Source: Sporosarcina sp. FSL W7-1349 (GTDB taxonomy: Bacteria > Bacillota > Bacilli > Bacillales_A > Planococcaceae). From it: a stretch of 64,000 bases of DNA. The stretch spans positions 2,294,001 to 2,358,000 of the forward strand of contig NZ_JBBOOK010000001.1 in the NCBI RefSeq assembly GCF_038003045.1, written 5' to 3'. The notes below the pieces were generated by a model. That model did not search any database. It saw nothing but the letters and a program-made list of their open reading frames with translations, and was not told the origin of the DNA. The translations under genes were made by a program, and so were the position numbers. Below, one piece after another: positions 26,407-32,673 of this stretch (positions within the stretch are counted from its first letter, which is position 1; the number at the start of each line of letters is the position of its first letter).

Positions 26407-26646
26407 TCACAAAAACCCACCCATCGAATCCCGACTTATTTTCGGTTTTTCTTTTATTACCTTTTTGGCTTGGGAATTTACTGGAGCTGCCGGTCGAGCC
26501 TGCCACCCTTCCATGTCGTTCGCGATCAGTCTTTTGATATAACGGCTAAAGTTGCCATTCTCCCCCTTTTCGGCGTGATCCAAAAGCTTCTTTTCATACT
26601 CATCCATTAAATTGAAACTAATCGACTTCGGCTGCCTTCGCTTCAT
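26407..26646 (-). CDS. ParR/AlpR-like ribbon-helix-helix partition adaptor
   Basis: 79 aa. The N-terminus KRRQPKSISFNLMDEYEKKLLDHAEKGENGNFSRYIKRLIANDM fits a ribbon-helix-helix domain (strand, two helices), followed by a flexible basic tail (PVNSQAKKVIKEKPK). This is the usual layout of ParR adaptors that bind centromere repeats and cap ParM filaments through the C-terminal tail. Its start overlaps the end of the ParM-like gene by 4 nt, so the two are translationally coupled. The identification rests mainly on this pairing; the sequence alone would only say RHH. Confidence 0.7.
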   Translation of the reverse strand: MKRRQPKSISFNLMDEYEKKLLDHAEKGENGNFSRYIKRLIANDMEGWQARPAAPVNSQAKKVIKEKPKISRDSMGGFL

Positions 26647-27503
26647 CCGAGAACTCCTTTCGCCAACTTGTAAAAACCAATCGCATTGGAAAAGACCGGC
26701 TCCGCCACCGTGACGAATCCCTTTTCATCCAGAATAGGTTGGAGAATGCGGGCATTTACATAGTGAGACGCGATGCACGGCAAGATTTCCCGAGCGATCC
26801 CTCCACAAATATATACAGAATCGTTCCTATTCCATTTTAATCGTGTGGTCGCACGGACAATTCCTCGGGCCACACTATCTAAGTTATCGGTATCCACCGT
26901 CTCCATCCCAAAGTTGAACGTATCGGAAGCGTTATTGATGTATTTGGTGTCGATGATGGTTGCCGCATTGACCGTCCCGCTGCCGATGTCCAGGATGCGA
27001 ATCGTCCCCTCTTCTGGACTGGACCAGTAAGCGCCTGCCCCTTCGGCCGAGACGCCGACATTATGAATCTGGATATGTCGTTTCGTTCCGTTGACGGTGA
27101 ACTTGTGATGCCCGACAAGCATTTCCTGGATGCGCTCTTTCTCTTCATCCACGTGGGATACGATAGGCTGCCCCGTGACTAGGGTCACGTCTTCAACGCC
27201 CGGGCAGTATTTATCGGTGTATCTATGAATGGCGAGCAGGACGCGGATTTTAGTGTCTTCGTGCGCTTTCGAATCCCCGAACATGGCTCCCGATCCGCCG
27301 AACACATCCTCGTATGCTGCGATCGTTCCCGCAAACCCCTTTCGGCCGGCGATTTCAAATTCCATGTCGTCGTCGGCAAAGGATTCCTCGATATTTCTCT
27401 CAAACCATTCGCAGATAGCTGTCCGGTACGAATCGACTCCATATGGCCCGGCGACCTTGGCCATGTAGTTCCCGGCGTCGACACCTAGAATTAGTTTGCT
27501 CAA
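26643..27503 (-). CDS. ParM/Alp-type actin-like ATPase
   Basis: 286 aa with the actin-superfamily nucleotide motifs: phosphate-1 LGVDAGNYMAKVAG at the N-terminus, phosphate-2 ILDIGSGTVNAATI, connect-2 and the adenosine motif VYICGGIARE. Length and the style of LVTGQPIVSH fit StbA/ParM proteins of plasmids and phages rather than MreB or FtsA. Such proteins form filaments that push DNA copies apart. The TTG start follows GGAGGGA (6 nt). It is first gene of a two-gene operon ahead of the ParR-like gene; paired 18-bp repeats lie in its leader. Inferred role: segregating the excised or replicating phage genome. Confidence 0.85.
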   Translation of the reverse strand: MSKLILGVDAGNYMAKVAGPYGVDSYRTAICEWFERNIEESFADDDMEFEIAGRKGFAGTIAAYEDVFGGSGAMFGDSKAHEDTKIRVLLAIHRYTDKYCPGVEDVTLVTGQPIVSHVDEEKERIQEMLVGHHKFTVNGTKRHIQIHNVGVSAEGAGAYWSSPEEGTIRILDIGSGTVNAATIIDTKYINNASDTFNFGMETVDTDNLDSVARGIVRATTRLKWNRNDSVYICGGIAREILPCIASHYVNARILQPILDEKGFVTVAEPVFSNAIGFYKLAKGVLG

Positions 27504-27521
27504 CTGATTCCCTCCACAGTT

Positions 27522-27581
27522 TTATTACGCCTGTCATAATTTCAGGACCATTCCCGAGGGCTGTTATTGCGCTTGTAATAA
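27522..27581 (-). promoter_or_regulatory. Two 18-bp iterons upstream of the ParM gene (parC-like site)
   Basis: TTATTACGCCTGTCATAA (27522-27539) and TTATTGCGCTTGTAATAA (27564-27581): 15 of 18 identical, each with TTAT/ATAA ends, and starts 42 bp apart (four helical turns, same face). Candidate ParR centromere and operator. Confidence 0.6.
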
Positions 27582-27652
27582 AACAATATGTGAATCAGGT
27601 ATAAACTATTCTTCAATAGGACAGGGTAGAGGTAAAAAGTGGAGTGATTTAG

Positions 27653-27751
27653 ATGACCAAGAAGGATACTAGCGCCTTGGCGAAGGCGATCATAGACAAC
27701 GCCAACAAATATAGCATTCCAATACGAAAGAAACCCAAAAAGAAGAAGTGA
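27653..27751 (+). CDS. Possible 32-aa basic peptide
   Basis: ATG at 27653 with GGAGTGA 6 nt upstream; reads MTKKDTSALAKAIIDNANK and ends in a run of Lys (PIRKKPKKKK). It is divergent from the ParM gene and lies in front of the tandem-RHH gene on the same strand. A short helix plus basic tail would suit a DNA- or filament-binding peptide, but nothing proves it is made. Confidence 0.45.
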   Translation: MTKKDTSALAKAIIDNANKYSIPIRKKPKKKK

Positions 27752-27840
27752 TACCTCACCTCTCCCCCGCATATCCTGTAATACCCCCGGTACAATAGAA
27801 CAGTGTACAGGGGCTAAATGACAGAAAGAGGAGTGGGGGA

Positions 27841-28476
27841 GTGGATAAGGTAGGGCAGAGAAAAGTCCGGAGTGATAAAAAACGGGATATAAAACCGACC
27901 GTCACTAAGGAACTGAAGGACTGCATTTACCGTTTGTCATTCATCACTGATACACCGATCAAGGATGTCATTGAAGAGATTCTGATTGCAGGATCTACTA
28001 ATCGGAAAGTGATTAGTTACCTATCACGTTACTTTCTTCGGGATGTCAAAATAGGGAACTCGATTTATTTGGGAGACTCAGACCGGATGCCAGTGAGCAA
28101 ACGTACTCCAAATGAAAAAGGGGAACGAATCTCCACGCGTGTGACGGAATCCATGCACGATAGCCTGTCCGCTATCGGATACGCTATGGGATGTTCAGTG
28201 GCCCGAGCGACTACATTGCTACTGGACGCGACTGTGAGAGATACGGAGTTTGTGAATGAGTTCGCTAGAACATATATAGAAGCCAATGTGGACGAAAAAA
28301 GGATGAAAGAATTGAAGAAGGTACTGGCATACATTAATGCCGGGAACCCCTATGACGAGCGGATTTCGTGGGCCTCCCTGCTGACCTATCTAATGGATGA
28401 GGTGCGGATCGGCGTGGAGAAAGTGCAGGACACCGTGACAGAATTCGTGGTTAATCACTGGAGAGATAAGGAGTGA
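27841..28476 (+). CDS. Tandem ribbon-helix-helix-like protein
   Basis: 211 aa; the GTG start follows GAGGAGTGGGG. Two internally similar blocks can be seen: IKPTVTKELKDCIYRLSFITDTPIKDVIEEIL (residues about 17-48) and ISTRVTESMHDSLSAIGYAMGCSVARATTLLL (about 97-128). Each has a short strand of alternating residues then two helices with a T-P/S-V turn, i.e. an RHH-like pattern. The rest is helical. It reads on the plus strand, against the prophage, and diverges from parMR. I do not recognise a named family; a DNA-binding regulator of copy number or of the par locus is a guess. Confidence 0.6.
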   Translation: MDKVGQRKVRSDKKRDIKPTVTKELKDCIYRLSFITDTPIKDVIEEILIAGSTNRKVISYLSRYFLRDVKIGNSIYLGDSDRMPVSKRTPNEKGERISTRVTESMHDSLSAIGYAMGCSVARATTLLLDATVRDTEFVNEFARTYIEANVDEKRMKELKKVLAYINAGNPYDERISWASLLTYLMDEVRIGVEKVQDTVTEFVVNHWRDKE

Positions 28477-28487
28477 GGGGTGAAACG

Positions 28488-28715
28488 ATGAAATATTATC
28501 TTCAATCCCTAAACGAGACCATCTGCGTACTTAACGAGGACCGGACTCTATACGCCCACCCGCATTTCTGCGATGTCCTGATAGATCACAGCAAACGGAT
28601 GGACGATGCGGAGTTTGCGGAAGCAATGCAGAATACCGAATTACATTGGCTGCCGGTGCCATGGGAAGCACGGTTCCCGTATCAACCCATGGCGATATTT
28701 GAAGACGACTGCTAA
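28488..28715 (+). CDS. Small hypothetical protein downstream of the tandem-RHH gene
   Basis: 75 aa from the ATG at 28488, with GAGGGGTGA overlapping the previous stop codon, so it is co-translated with the RHH gene. It reads MKYYLQSLNETICVLNEDRT and ends acidic (IFEDDC). No family recognised. A strong terminator follows, so this two-gene unit (perhaps with the 32-aa peptide) is a separate plus-strand transcription unit. Confidence 0.6.
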   Translation: MKYYLQSLNETICVLNEDRTLYAHPHFCDVLIDHSKRMDDAEFAEAMQNTELHWLPVPWEARFPYQPMAIFEDDC

Positions 28716-28730
28716 CGCGGTCGTTTTTTA
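28706..28730 (+). terminator. Intrinsic terminator of the plus-strand accessory operon
   Basis: ACGACTGC-TAAC-GCGGTCGT, 8-bp stem with one G-U pair, followed by TTTTT. It overlaps the end of the 75-aa gene. Confidence 0.85.
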
Positions 28731-29069
28731 ATCCACACACTGGACAGACACGATATCATGCACTGATATTCTGTCATGGCCAAACGGCCCCTCGATCGAT
28801 ATGCAGCCGAGCTGTGGATCAAGCTCGCATATTTTTCCCATATATAAATCAATCCGGCCTGCTTTCCAAACTTCTATTTTGGTTTCGCATTGGCGCTTAT
28901 AGGCCCGTTCGATTTCGTGCTGTAAGACTTGTAAATCAAAATTGTCTAGATGTGGACGCGCAACATAATTATCCTCGTCGTACCACTCCCGCAGTTTCTG
29001 GACGTGCTCCGGCAGCATGATAGACATGGACCACTTCTTGGCTCCCCGGTCCCGGATGGATTCTTTCAT
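28728..29069 (-). CDS. YolD-family protein
   Basis: 113 aa from the ATG at 29069. RDRGAKKWSMSIMLPEHVQKLREWYDEDN is the typical YolD N-terminus; the second half (EVWKAGRIDLYMGKICELDPQLGCISIE) is the small beta-barrel with I-x-x-D-I near the end. YolD proteins normally lie beside the Y-family polymerases UvrX/PolYB as SOS-induced partners. Here it is last in a LexA-boxed operon with no polymerase gene. The first frame runs to 29108, overlapping the preceding gene; the internal ATG fits the family better. Confidence 0.8.
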   Translation of the reverse strand: MKESIRDRGAKKWSMSIMLPEHVQKLREWYDEDNYVARPHLDNFDLQVLQHEIERAYKRQCETKIEVWKAGRIDLYMGKICELDPQLGCISIEGPFGHDRISVHDIVSVQCVD

Positions 29070-29085
29070 CCAATCAACCTTTCCT

Positions 29086-29355
29086 TCAATTAACCCCAAC
29101 AATGGCATTGATATTGATTTTCAGCGTATCGTACCCCACTCGCAACTTTAGGTATCCACTTTGAGCGTCTGCACTCGTAACGACTCCCCGAAACGTTTCG
29201 TATCTTTTCTGGTGATATATCTGGATTTCAACTTCTGCCCCGAACTCCAAGGACTCATTGATCCGCTCCCCGATTTCGGTGTAATCATATTCCGTCAGCT
29301 GTGGAGCTGCTACACTCGTCTTTTTCGATTTTGGTGGTTTTGGTATTGCTGTCAT
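29086..29355 (-). CDS. YolD-type beta-domain protein
   Basis: 89 aa from the ATG at 29355 (GGGAGG 9 nt upstream). The C-terminal part, VEIQIYHQKRYETFRGVVTSADAQSGYLKLRVG then INAIVGV, follows the same strand pattern as the second half of the next gene's YolD domain. It therefore looks like a stand-alone or diverged paralogue preceded by a Lys/Pro-rich N-terminus (PKPPKSKKTS). Function unknown. Third gene of the LexA-boxed operon. Confidence 0.6.
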   Translation of the reverse strand: MTAIPKPPKSKKTSVAAPQLTEYDYTEIGERINESLEFGAEVEIQIYHQKRYETFRGVVTSADAQSGYLKLRVGYDTLKININAIVGVN

Positions 29356-29371
29356 CACGATCATCCTCCCA

Positions 29372-29731
29372 TCATTTTTCAACCATGGCAAAATAAACGG
29401 ACATCAACTCTTCGGTGCGATTGCGCAGCCTGACGTTTAGATATTTCCGGCTGTCTTCGTAGCCGTCGTGTAAAAACGAATACTCGGTAAAGGTGCCATC
29501 ATTCCCCCCTTTGATGACTTTCATTTTATTGGCGCGCAGATAAGCATTTGTTTCTTTCTGCTCGGCGTGAATATTTTTTAACGCCTGATCGATTAATTTC
29601 AGATATGGCCCTTTCAGCTTGAATGGCCCTCTTTCAACCGCCACACGATCGCGCTCCAATACCTGGATGAGCAGCGGGAAATATATCGCGTTTTCGAATT
29701 TTGGCAGCGCTTCTACCGGGATCAATGGCAT
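29372..29731 (-). CDS. Conserved-looking operon protein of unknown function
   Basis: 119 aa: MPLIPVEALPKFENAIYFPLLIQVLERDRVAVE, then a Lys/Arg-rich middle and KYLNVRLRNRTEELMSVYF at the end. I recall similar proteins beside yolD-like genes in Bacillus genomes, but know of no assigned function. Mostly helical, cytosolic. Its start overlaps the stop of the WYL-like gene by one base (29731), so it is translationally coupled. Its last codons overlap the beginning of the next frame only if that frame uses its longer start. Confidence 0.6.
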   Translation of the reverse strand: MPLIPVEALPKFENAIYFPLLIQVLERDRVAVERGPFKLKGPYLKLIDQALKNIHAEQKETNAYLRANKMKVIKGGNDGTFTEYSFLHDGYEDSRKYLNVRLRNRTEELMSVYFAMVEK

Positions 29732-29952
29732 CAGATCACCACGCCTTCTTTTTCAATCAGGGGAACTAGTGCCAAAACGTTGTCGATTGTAAAAGTCCTT
29801 CGAGATCCCCGCATGTAGCAAAAAGCACGAAACGATGACTCACCCACTTGAATCACTTTAATCCGACGCTTGCTGATCTGGCCGTCTTTGGCTAAGTACA
29901 TCATTTCCAGTACTTCTCCATAAATTACCGACTTCTCCAATGTTTTGCGCAC
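29731..29952 (-). CDS. Short WYL-like protein, first gene of the SOS-type operon
   Basis: 73 aa from a GTG at 29952, 9 nt after AGGAGG. The expected transcription start (about 29968) lies after the ATG at 29976, so only the GTG can be used. The sequence KRRIKVIQVGESSFRAFCYMRGSRRTFTIDNVLALVPL has the strand pattern and R-x-F-x-I-D-x-V-L ending of a WYL domain. WYL domains sense nucleic acids or ligands in DNA-damage and defence regulators. There is no HTH attached. Confidence 0.65.
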   Translation of the reverse strand: MRKTLEKSVIYGEVLEMMYLAKDGQISKRRIKVIQVGESSFRAFCYMRGSRRTFTIDNVLALVPLIEKEGVVI

Positions 29953-29974
29953 GTTTGTTCCCCTCCTTTTACTC

Positions 29975-30003
29975 ATTATAGAGAACTATTGTTCGTATGT
30001 AAA
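29975..30003 (-). promoter_or_regulatory. Sigma-A promoter with embedded LexA (SOS) box
   Basis: Minus strand: TTTACA (30003-29998), 17-bp spacer, TATAAT (29980-29975). The spacer contains GAACAATAGTTC (29994-29983), i.e. the GAAC-N4-GTTC core of the Bacillus LexA box. LexA would sit squarely on the promoter, so the YolD operon should be induced by DNA damage. Confidence 0.85.
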
Positions 30004-30010
30004 GGAAAGA

Positions 30011-30033
30011 AAAAAGACCCCGTCGCAAGGGTC
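30011..30033 (-). terminator. Intrinsic terminator of the 66-aa-frame gene
   Basis: AGACCC ... GGGTCT stem with a poly-U on the minus strand, immediately downstream of 30046 and just upstream of the SOS promoter, insulating it. Confidence 0.8.
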
Positions 30034-30045
30034 TTCAATAATTTT

Positions 30046-30228
30046 TTACTCTTCCTTCTCTTCGCTTTCATCCTGCTTTTTCTTTTTTTCTTCCTCTTTC
30101 GCCTTCTTCTCCATGTATTTTTTATGCTGCTCTGGCGTCACTTCAAAACAGAAAGCCTCCAAACCTTTTTCGTGTGCAAATAGACGCTTACCGTTCCTCA
30201 AAGTAATATATGGTGTACAAATCATCAT
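30046..30228 (-). CDS. Small protein with highly charged C-terminus
   Basis: 60 aa from the ATG at 30228 (GAAGGG upstream; the GTG at 30246 contains no site before it). The first half, MMICTPYITLRNGKRLFAHE, is strand-like; the second half (about 28 residues) is nearly all Lys/Glu and should be a helix or disordered. Similar small proteins occur in Bacillus prophages. Function unknown. It has its own terminator. Confidence 0.55.
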   Translation of the reverse strand: MMICTPYITLRNGKRLFAHEKGLEAFCFEVTPEQHKKYMEKKAKEEEKKKKQDESEEKEE

Positions 30229-30354
30229 GCTATCATTTCCCTTCACAAATTAATATCTTGCAAAGGGCCTTTTACAGTGTTACAGTATGTATAAACTCGC
30301 CAAAGTTTTAAATACAGTCCTGTAGCGACTGACACTGTACATATTTTTATGTGG

Positions 30355-30377
30355 GCCCTCTACAAGGGCTTTTTTTA
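30355..30377 (+). terminator. Plus-strand intrinsic terminator without a coding gene
   Basis: GCCCT-CTACA-AGGGC then TTTTTTT. No plus-strand ORF ends here; the 155-bp gap (30247-30401) also holds TACAGTGT (30272-30279) facing ACACTGTA (30330-30337). It suggests a small RNA of about 100 nt on the plus strand. Confidence 0.55.
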
Positions 30378-30401
30378 TTGCTCCTCAAATGCTTGTCCTC
30401 C

Positions 30402-30923
30402 TTACTTATTCATGTTTTTTAATTGAATTTCACTTACCTGCAGTGACACTCCACAACTTGACGATACTTCTTCCAAACTTAACCCTCTAATAACTTGTGG
30501 AGGGGCAAGCAACTCGCCAGCAAATGTGTTTGCTTGCCATTCCGGTTTCTTGTAAATAGGGATATCTTGAACTGTTTGGGTTCTTGCAAGTTCAATCATT
30601 CCAGGTTTGTGTAGAATAAAATGACCAATCTCATGAGCGATGGTGAACCTATCTCTCTCCACACCATCAATAGCCCTCTCGTAAACATCTTCCCGAATAG
30701 AAATCAGGTTTTTTTCAGGATATGTAATCCCATATTCGTTCGGCATCCCACAGATTGGTACTATTTCATACTCAAACTCTTTAAATAATTCGGGCATAGC
30801 TAATTCCAAAAATTCGACAACCGGAAAATATGCTTCATCATATAATCCGGTTATTCTTCTCAGCGTATTGGCAAGATCCCGAATCTTTTTCCTGGAAGTG
30901 GGTTTTGCAATGTACAGCGTCAT
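30402..30923 (-). CDS. ImmA/IrrE-family zinc metallopeptidase
   Basis: 173 aa. The zinc motif is IAHEIGHFILH (HExxH), with the downstream EWQANTFAGELLAPP that supplies the third ligand Glu, as in ImmA of ICEBs1 and IrrE. Members cleave a partner XRE-type repressor after DNA damage or signalling. The start codon directly abuts the stop of the XRE gene (30924), a standard ImmR-ImmA pair layout. The likely target is that neighbour. Confidence 0.88.
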   Translation of the reverse strand: MTLYIAKPTSRKKIRDLANTLRRITGLYDEAYFPVVEFLELAMPELFKEFEYEIVPICGMPNEYGITYPEKNLISIREDVYERAIDGVERDRFTIAHEIGHFILHKPGMIELARTQTVQDIPIYKKPEWQANTFAGELLAPPQVIRGLSLEEVSSSCGVSLQVSEIQLKNMNK

Positions 30924-31292
30924 TCAATCTCTCCTTTTTTTGCTTTTTAGGAGAATATCCTTAATCTTTTCACGATCGTCTTCATTTAATCCCTTAAACT
31001 CTCGCGCCAAAGCCAGTAAGTCGTTCTTCTCCTCGCTGCTAAAGCCTTCGAAATTAAGCTGAACTACCTTTTTGGACTCGTCGAATGAACGTTTTAATTC
31101 TCCTATTTCCTGTTCGTTCAACGAATACATTTCGGAAATTTTTTCAATCCAGTTGCGAGGAACGTTTCTTTTGCCATTTTCAACAGCGGACAGATAGGAA
31201 GATGTGACCCCTAGTCTTGTTGCCATGTCTTTCAAAAGCTCACCTTTGTCAATTCGCAGTTTTCTACAAAACTTACCGAATGAATTCAACAC
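30924..31292 (-). CDS. XRE-family repressor paired with the ImmA-like peptidase
   Basis: 122 aa; GTG start 8 nt after AAAGGAGG. The N-terminal HTH_3 domain is FGKFCRKLRIDKGELLKDMATRLGVTSSYLSAVENGKRNVP; the C-terminal half is helical and charged and probably dimerises or docks the peptidase. It sits downstream of a promoter overlapped by AACAA/TTGTT palindromes, so autoregulation is likely. It may be a phage immunity repressor, a superinfection module, or an antitoxin-like regulator; its place between lysis and SOS modules makes the main cI role uncertain. Confidence 0.82.
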   Translation of the reverse strand: MLNSFGKFCRKLRIDKGELLKDMATRLGVTSSYLSAVENGKRNVPRNWIEKISEMYSLNEQEIGELKRSFDESKKVVQLNFEGFSSEEKNDLLALAREFKGLNEDDREKIKDILLKSKKRRD

Positions 31293-31331
31293 AGATGGTT
31301 CCTCCTTTCTAATTAGAAGTTTCGTACATTT

Positions 31332-31387
31332 ATATAATAACCCAAATAGTTATCTTAGTCAACAAATATTGTTGATTTAAACAACAA
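31332..31387 (-). promoter_or_regulatory. Promoter and operator candidates of the XRE/ImmA pair
   Basis: Minus strand TTGACT (31359-31354), 17-bp spacer, TATTAT. Overlapping and upstream: AACAA-ATA-TTGTT (31361-31373) and TTGTTG ... CAACAA (31369-31387), two palindromes sharing one half-site. Confidence 0.55.
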
Positions 31388-31460
31388 GACTTTTAAACAC
31401 GAGATAGACTACTATGTATAGCATATGACTGATTTCCTTATTTTATACTACAAATCGACA

Positions 31461-31492
31461 AAAGCACCCCGTCCACATGGATAGGGTGCTTT
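31461..31492 (-). terminator. Terminator of the late (lysis) operon
   Basis: AAAGCACCC ... GGGTGCTTT, 9-bp stem with U-rich ends, about 65 bp after the endolysin stop codon. Confidence 0.8.
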
Positions 31493-31556
31493 AACTGATA
31501 TTCGGCCAATTTACAAACCGCGTCATATCAACGTTTACATTATGGCCAAATGCACT

Positions 31557-32402
31557 TTAATTATTTTGCTTGTGCTGCTTTACAATCGTACCGGCCATCA
31601 ACCCGGCAAAATCTCCAGGTTCGACTTTACCTTCTTTCAGATCCTGAATCCATGTGTCGCTATATCCAGCATCTACGGCAGCCTGTATGACAATTTCTCG
31701 CTGGGCTTTGCTTTCGATAAATGTTTCCCATAACTCCCGGGCCGCTTTGCTCGTAAATTTCAAGTCCTCATCTCCTTTGCTGCCATCTGCTGCTACCTTG
31801 ACGGAAGCGAACTTTTCCAACGCAGCCAAAGTCGCCGGGCCGGCCGAGCCATCCACAACCAATCCGGCAGCCTTTTGAAACGCTTTGACCGCCGCCTCGG
31901 TCGCTGGGCCGAACTCGCCATCGACTGCAATTTTTTGGCCGACATTGATGAGTAACTGTTGCAACCGTTTGACATCCGGATCCACGTAATAATGGAGGGG
32001 GTTGACTTCATTGGTGTACTTGTTATTCCATCCAGGACTCTTGTGAATCTCGAAATGCAGATGTTGGCCAGTGGAATTCCCCGTATTGCCCATGATGCCA
32101 ATTTGCTGACCTTGACTAACATCTTGGTGTAGGCTGACCGAGAAACTGGCCAAGTGCGCATATACCGTCTCCATACCATTCGGATGCTTGATCATAATAC
32201 AGTTACCGTATCCTCCGGCAGCTGGCGTTCCATCTAGCAGGACACGAGACACCTTACCGGCTGCTGCCGCTTTAACTGGGACACGACCGGATGCAGCGAT
32301 ATCAATTCCGTGGTGGCCCATCATTACTTTATGGATGGGGTGAAGGCGCCGACCATAATAGCTGGTGATTCTACCATCGCACGGTCTCGTAAACTGCGTC
32401 AT
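31557..32402 (-). CDS. Endolysin: M23 peptidase with peptidoglycan-binding domain
   Basis: 281 aa, no signal peptide. The N-terminal LytM/M23 domain has the zinc ligands in GHHGIDIAA (H-x-x-x-D) and QHLHFEIH (H-x-H). Residues about 143-192 form a PG_binding_1 repeat (VKRLQQLLIN...VDGEFGPATEAAVKAFQKAAGLVVDGSAGPATLAAL). The C-terminal about 70 residues are helical and charged. It cuts peptide cross-links once holins open the membrane. It follows the holin genes with a 1-bp gap. Confidence 0.92.
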   Translation of the reverse strand: MTQFTRPCDGRITSYYGRRLHPIHKVMMGHHGIDIAASGRVPVKAAAAGKVSRVLLDGTPAAGGYGNCIMIKHPNGMETVYAHLASFSVSLHQDVSQGQQIGIMGNTGNSTGQHLHFEIHKSPGWNNKYTNEVNPLHYYVDPDVKRLQQLLINVGQKIAVDGEFGPATEAAVKAFQKAAGLVVDGSAGPATLAALEKFASVKVAADGSKGDEDLKFTSKAARELWETFIESKAQREIVIQAAVDAGYSDTWIQDLKEGKVEPGDFAGLMAGTIVKQHKQNN

Positions 32403-32403
32403 T

Positions 32404-32673
32404 TTACTTCAACCCCTTCTTTTTCGGACGATCATACCACAAGGCCTGATGGCTGTCTTCCACACCCTCGGTTGTCGGATCCACCACGACCCCAAGGATG
32501 ACGAGCAGGGCAAAAACAGAGTTGATAAACTTGGTGGCCTCTTCCCCGATTAGATCGGCTGCCAATTCGTAGCCGAACCATCCAGCTACAATTTGCATGA
32601 CCAATAAAAAAGCCGGCACCATGGCCAGCCAGAACAGTTTATTCTTCATTCGTACTCTCCAATTGATTTTCAT
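32404..32673 (-). CDS. Phage holin (phi LC3 family)
   Basis: 89 aa. The N-terminus MKINWRVRMKNKLFWLAMVPAFLLVMQ is almost diagnostic for phi LC3-type holins; two hydrophobic segments are separated by a short turn, and the tail is charged (YDRPKKKGLK). It should form membrane lesions that let the endolysin reach the wall. The start overlaps the preceding holin gene by 35 bp. Confidence 0.9.
   Translation of the reverse strand: MKINWRVRMKNKLFWLAMVPAFLLVMQIVAGWFGYELAADLIGEEATKFINSVFALLVILGVVVDPTTEGVEDSHQALWYDRPKKKGLK

Noticed and set aside
27542..27772. Minus-strand 76-aa ORF across the par control region
   Set aside because: It covers the iterons and promoter DNA, lacks a ribosome site, and its sequence has no periodicity.
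29945..30253. Plus-strand 102-aa and 64-aa Phe/Ser-rich ORFs
   Set aside because: Antisense of the Lys/Glu-rich minus gene at 30046 and of the LexA promoter; composition is a mirror artefact.
26407..31292. Complete toxin-antitoxin system in the accessory zone
   Set aside because: RHH and XRE genes invite this reading, but their partners are an actin-like ATPase and an ImmA-type peptidase, not recognisable toxins.
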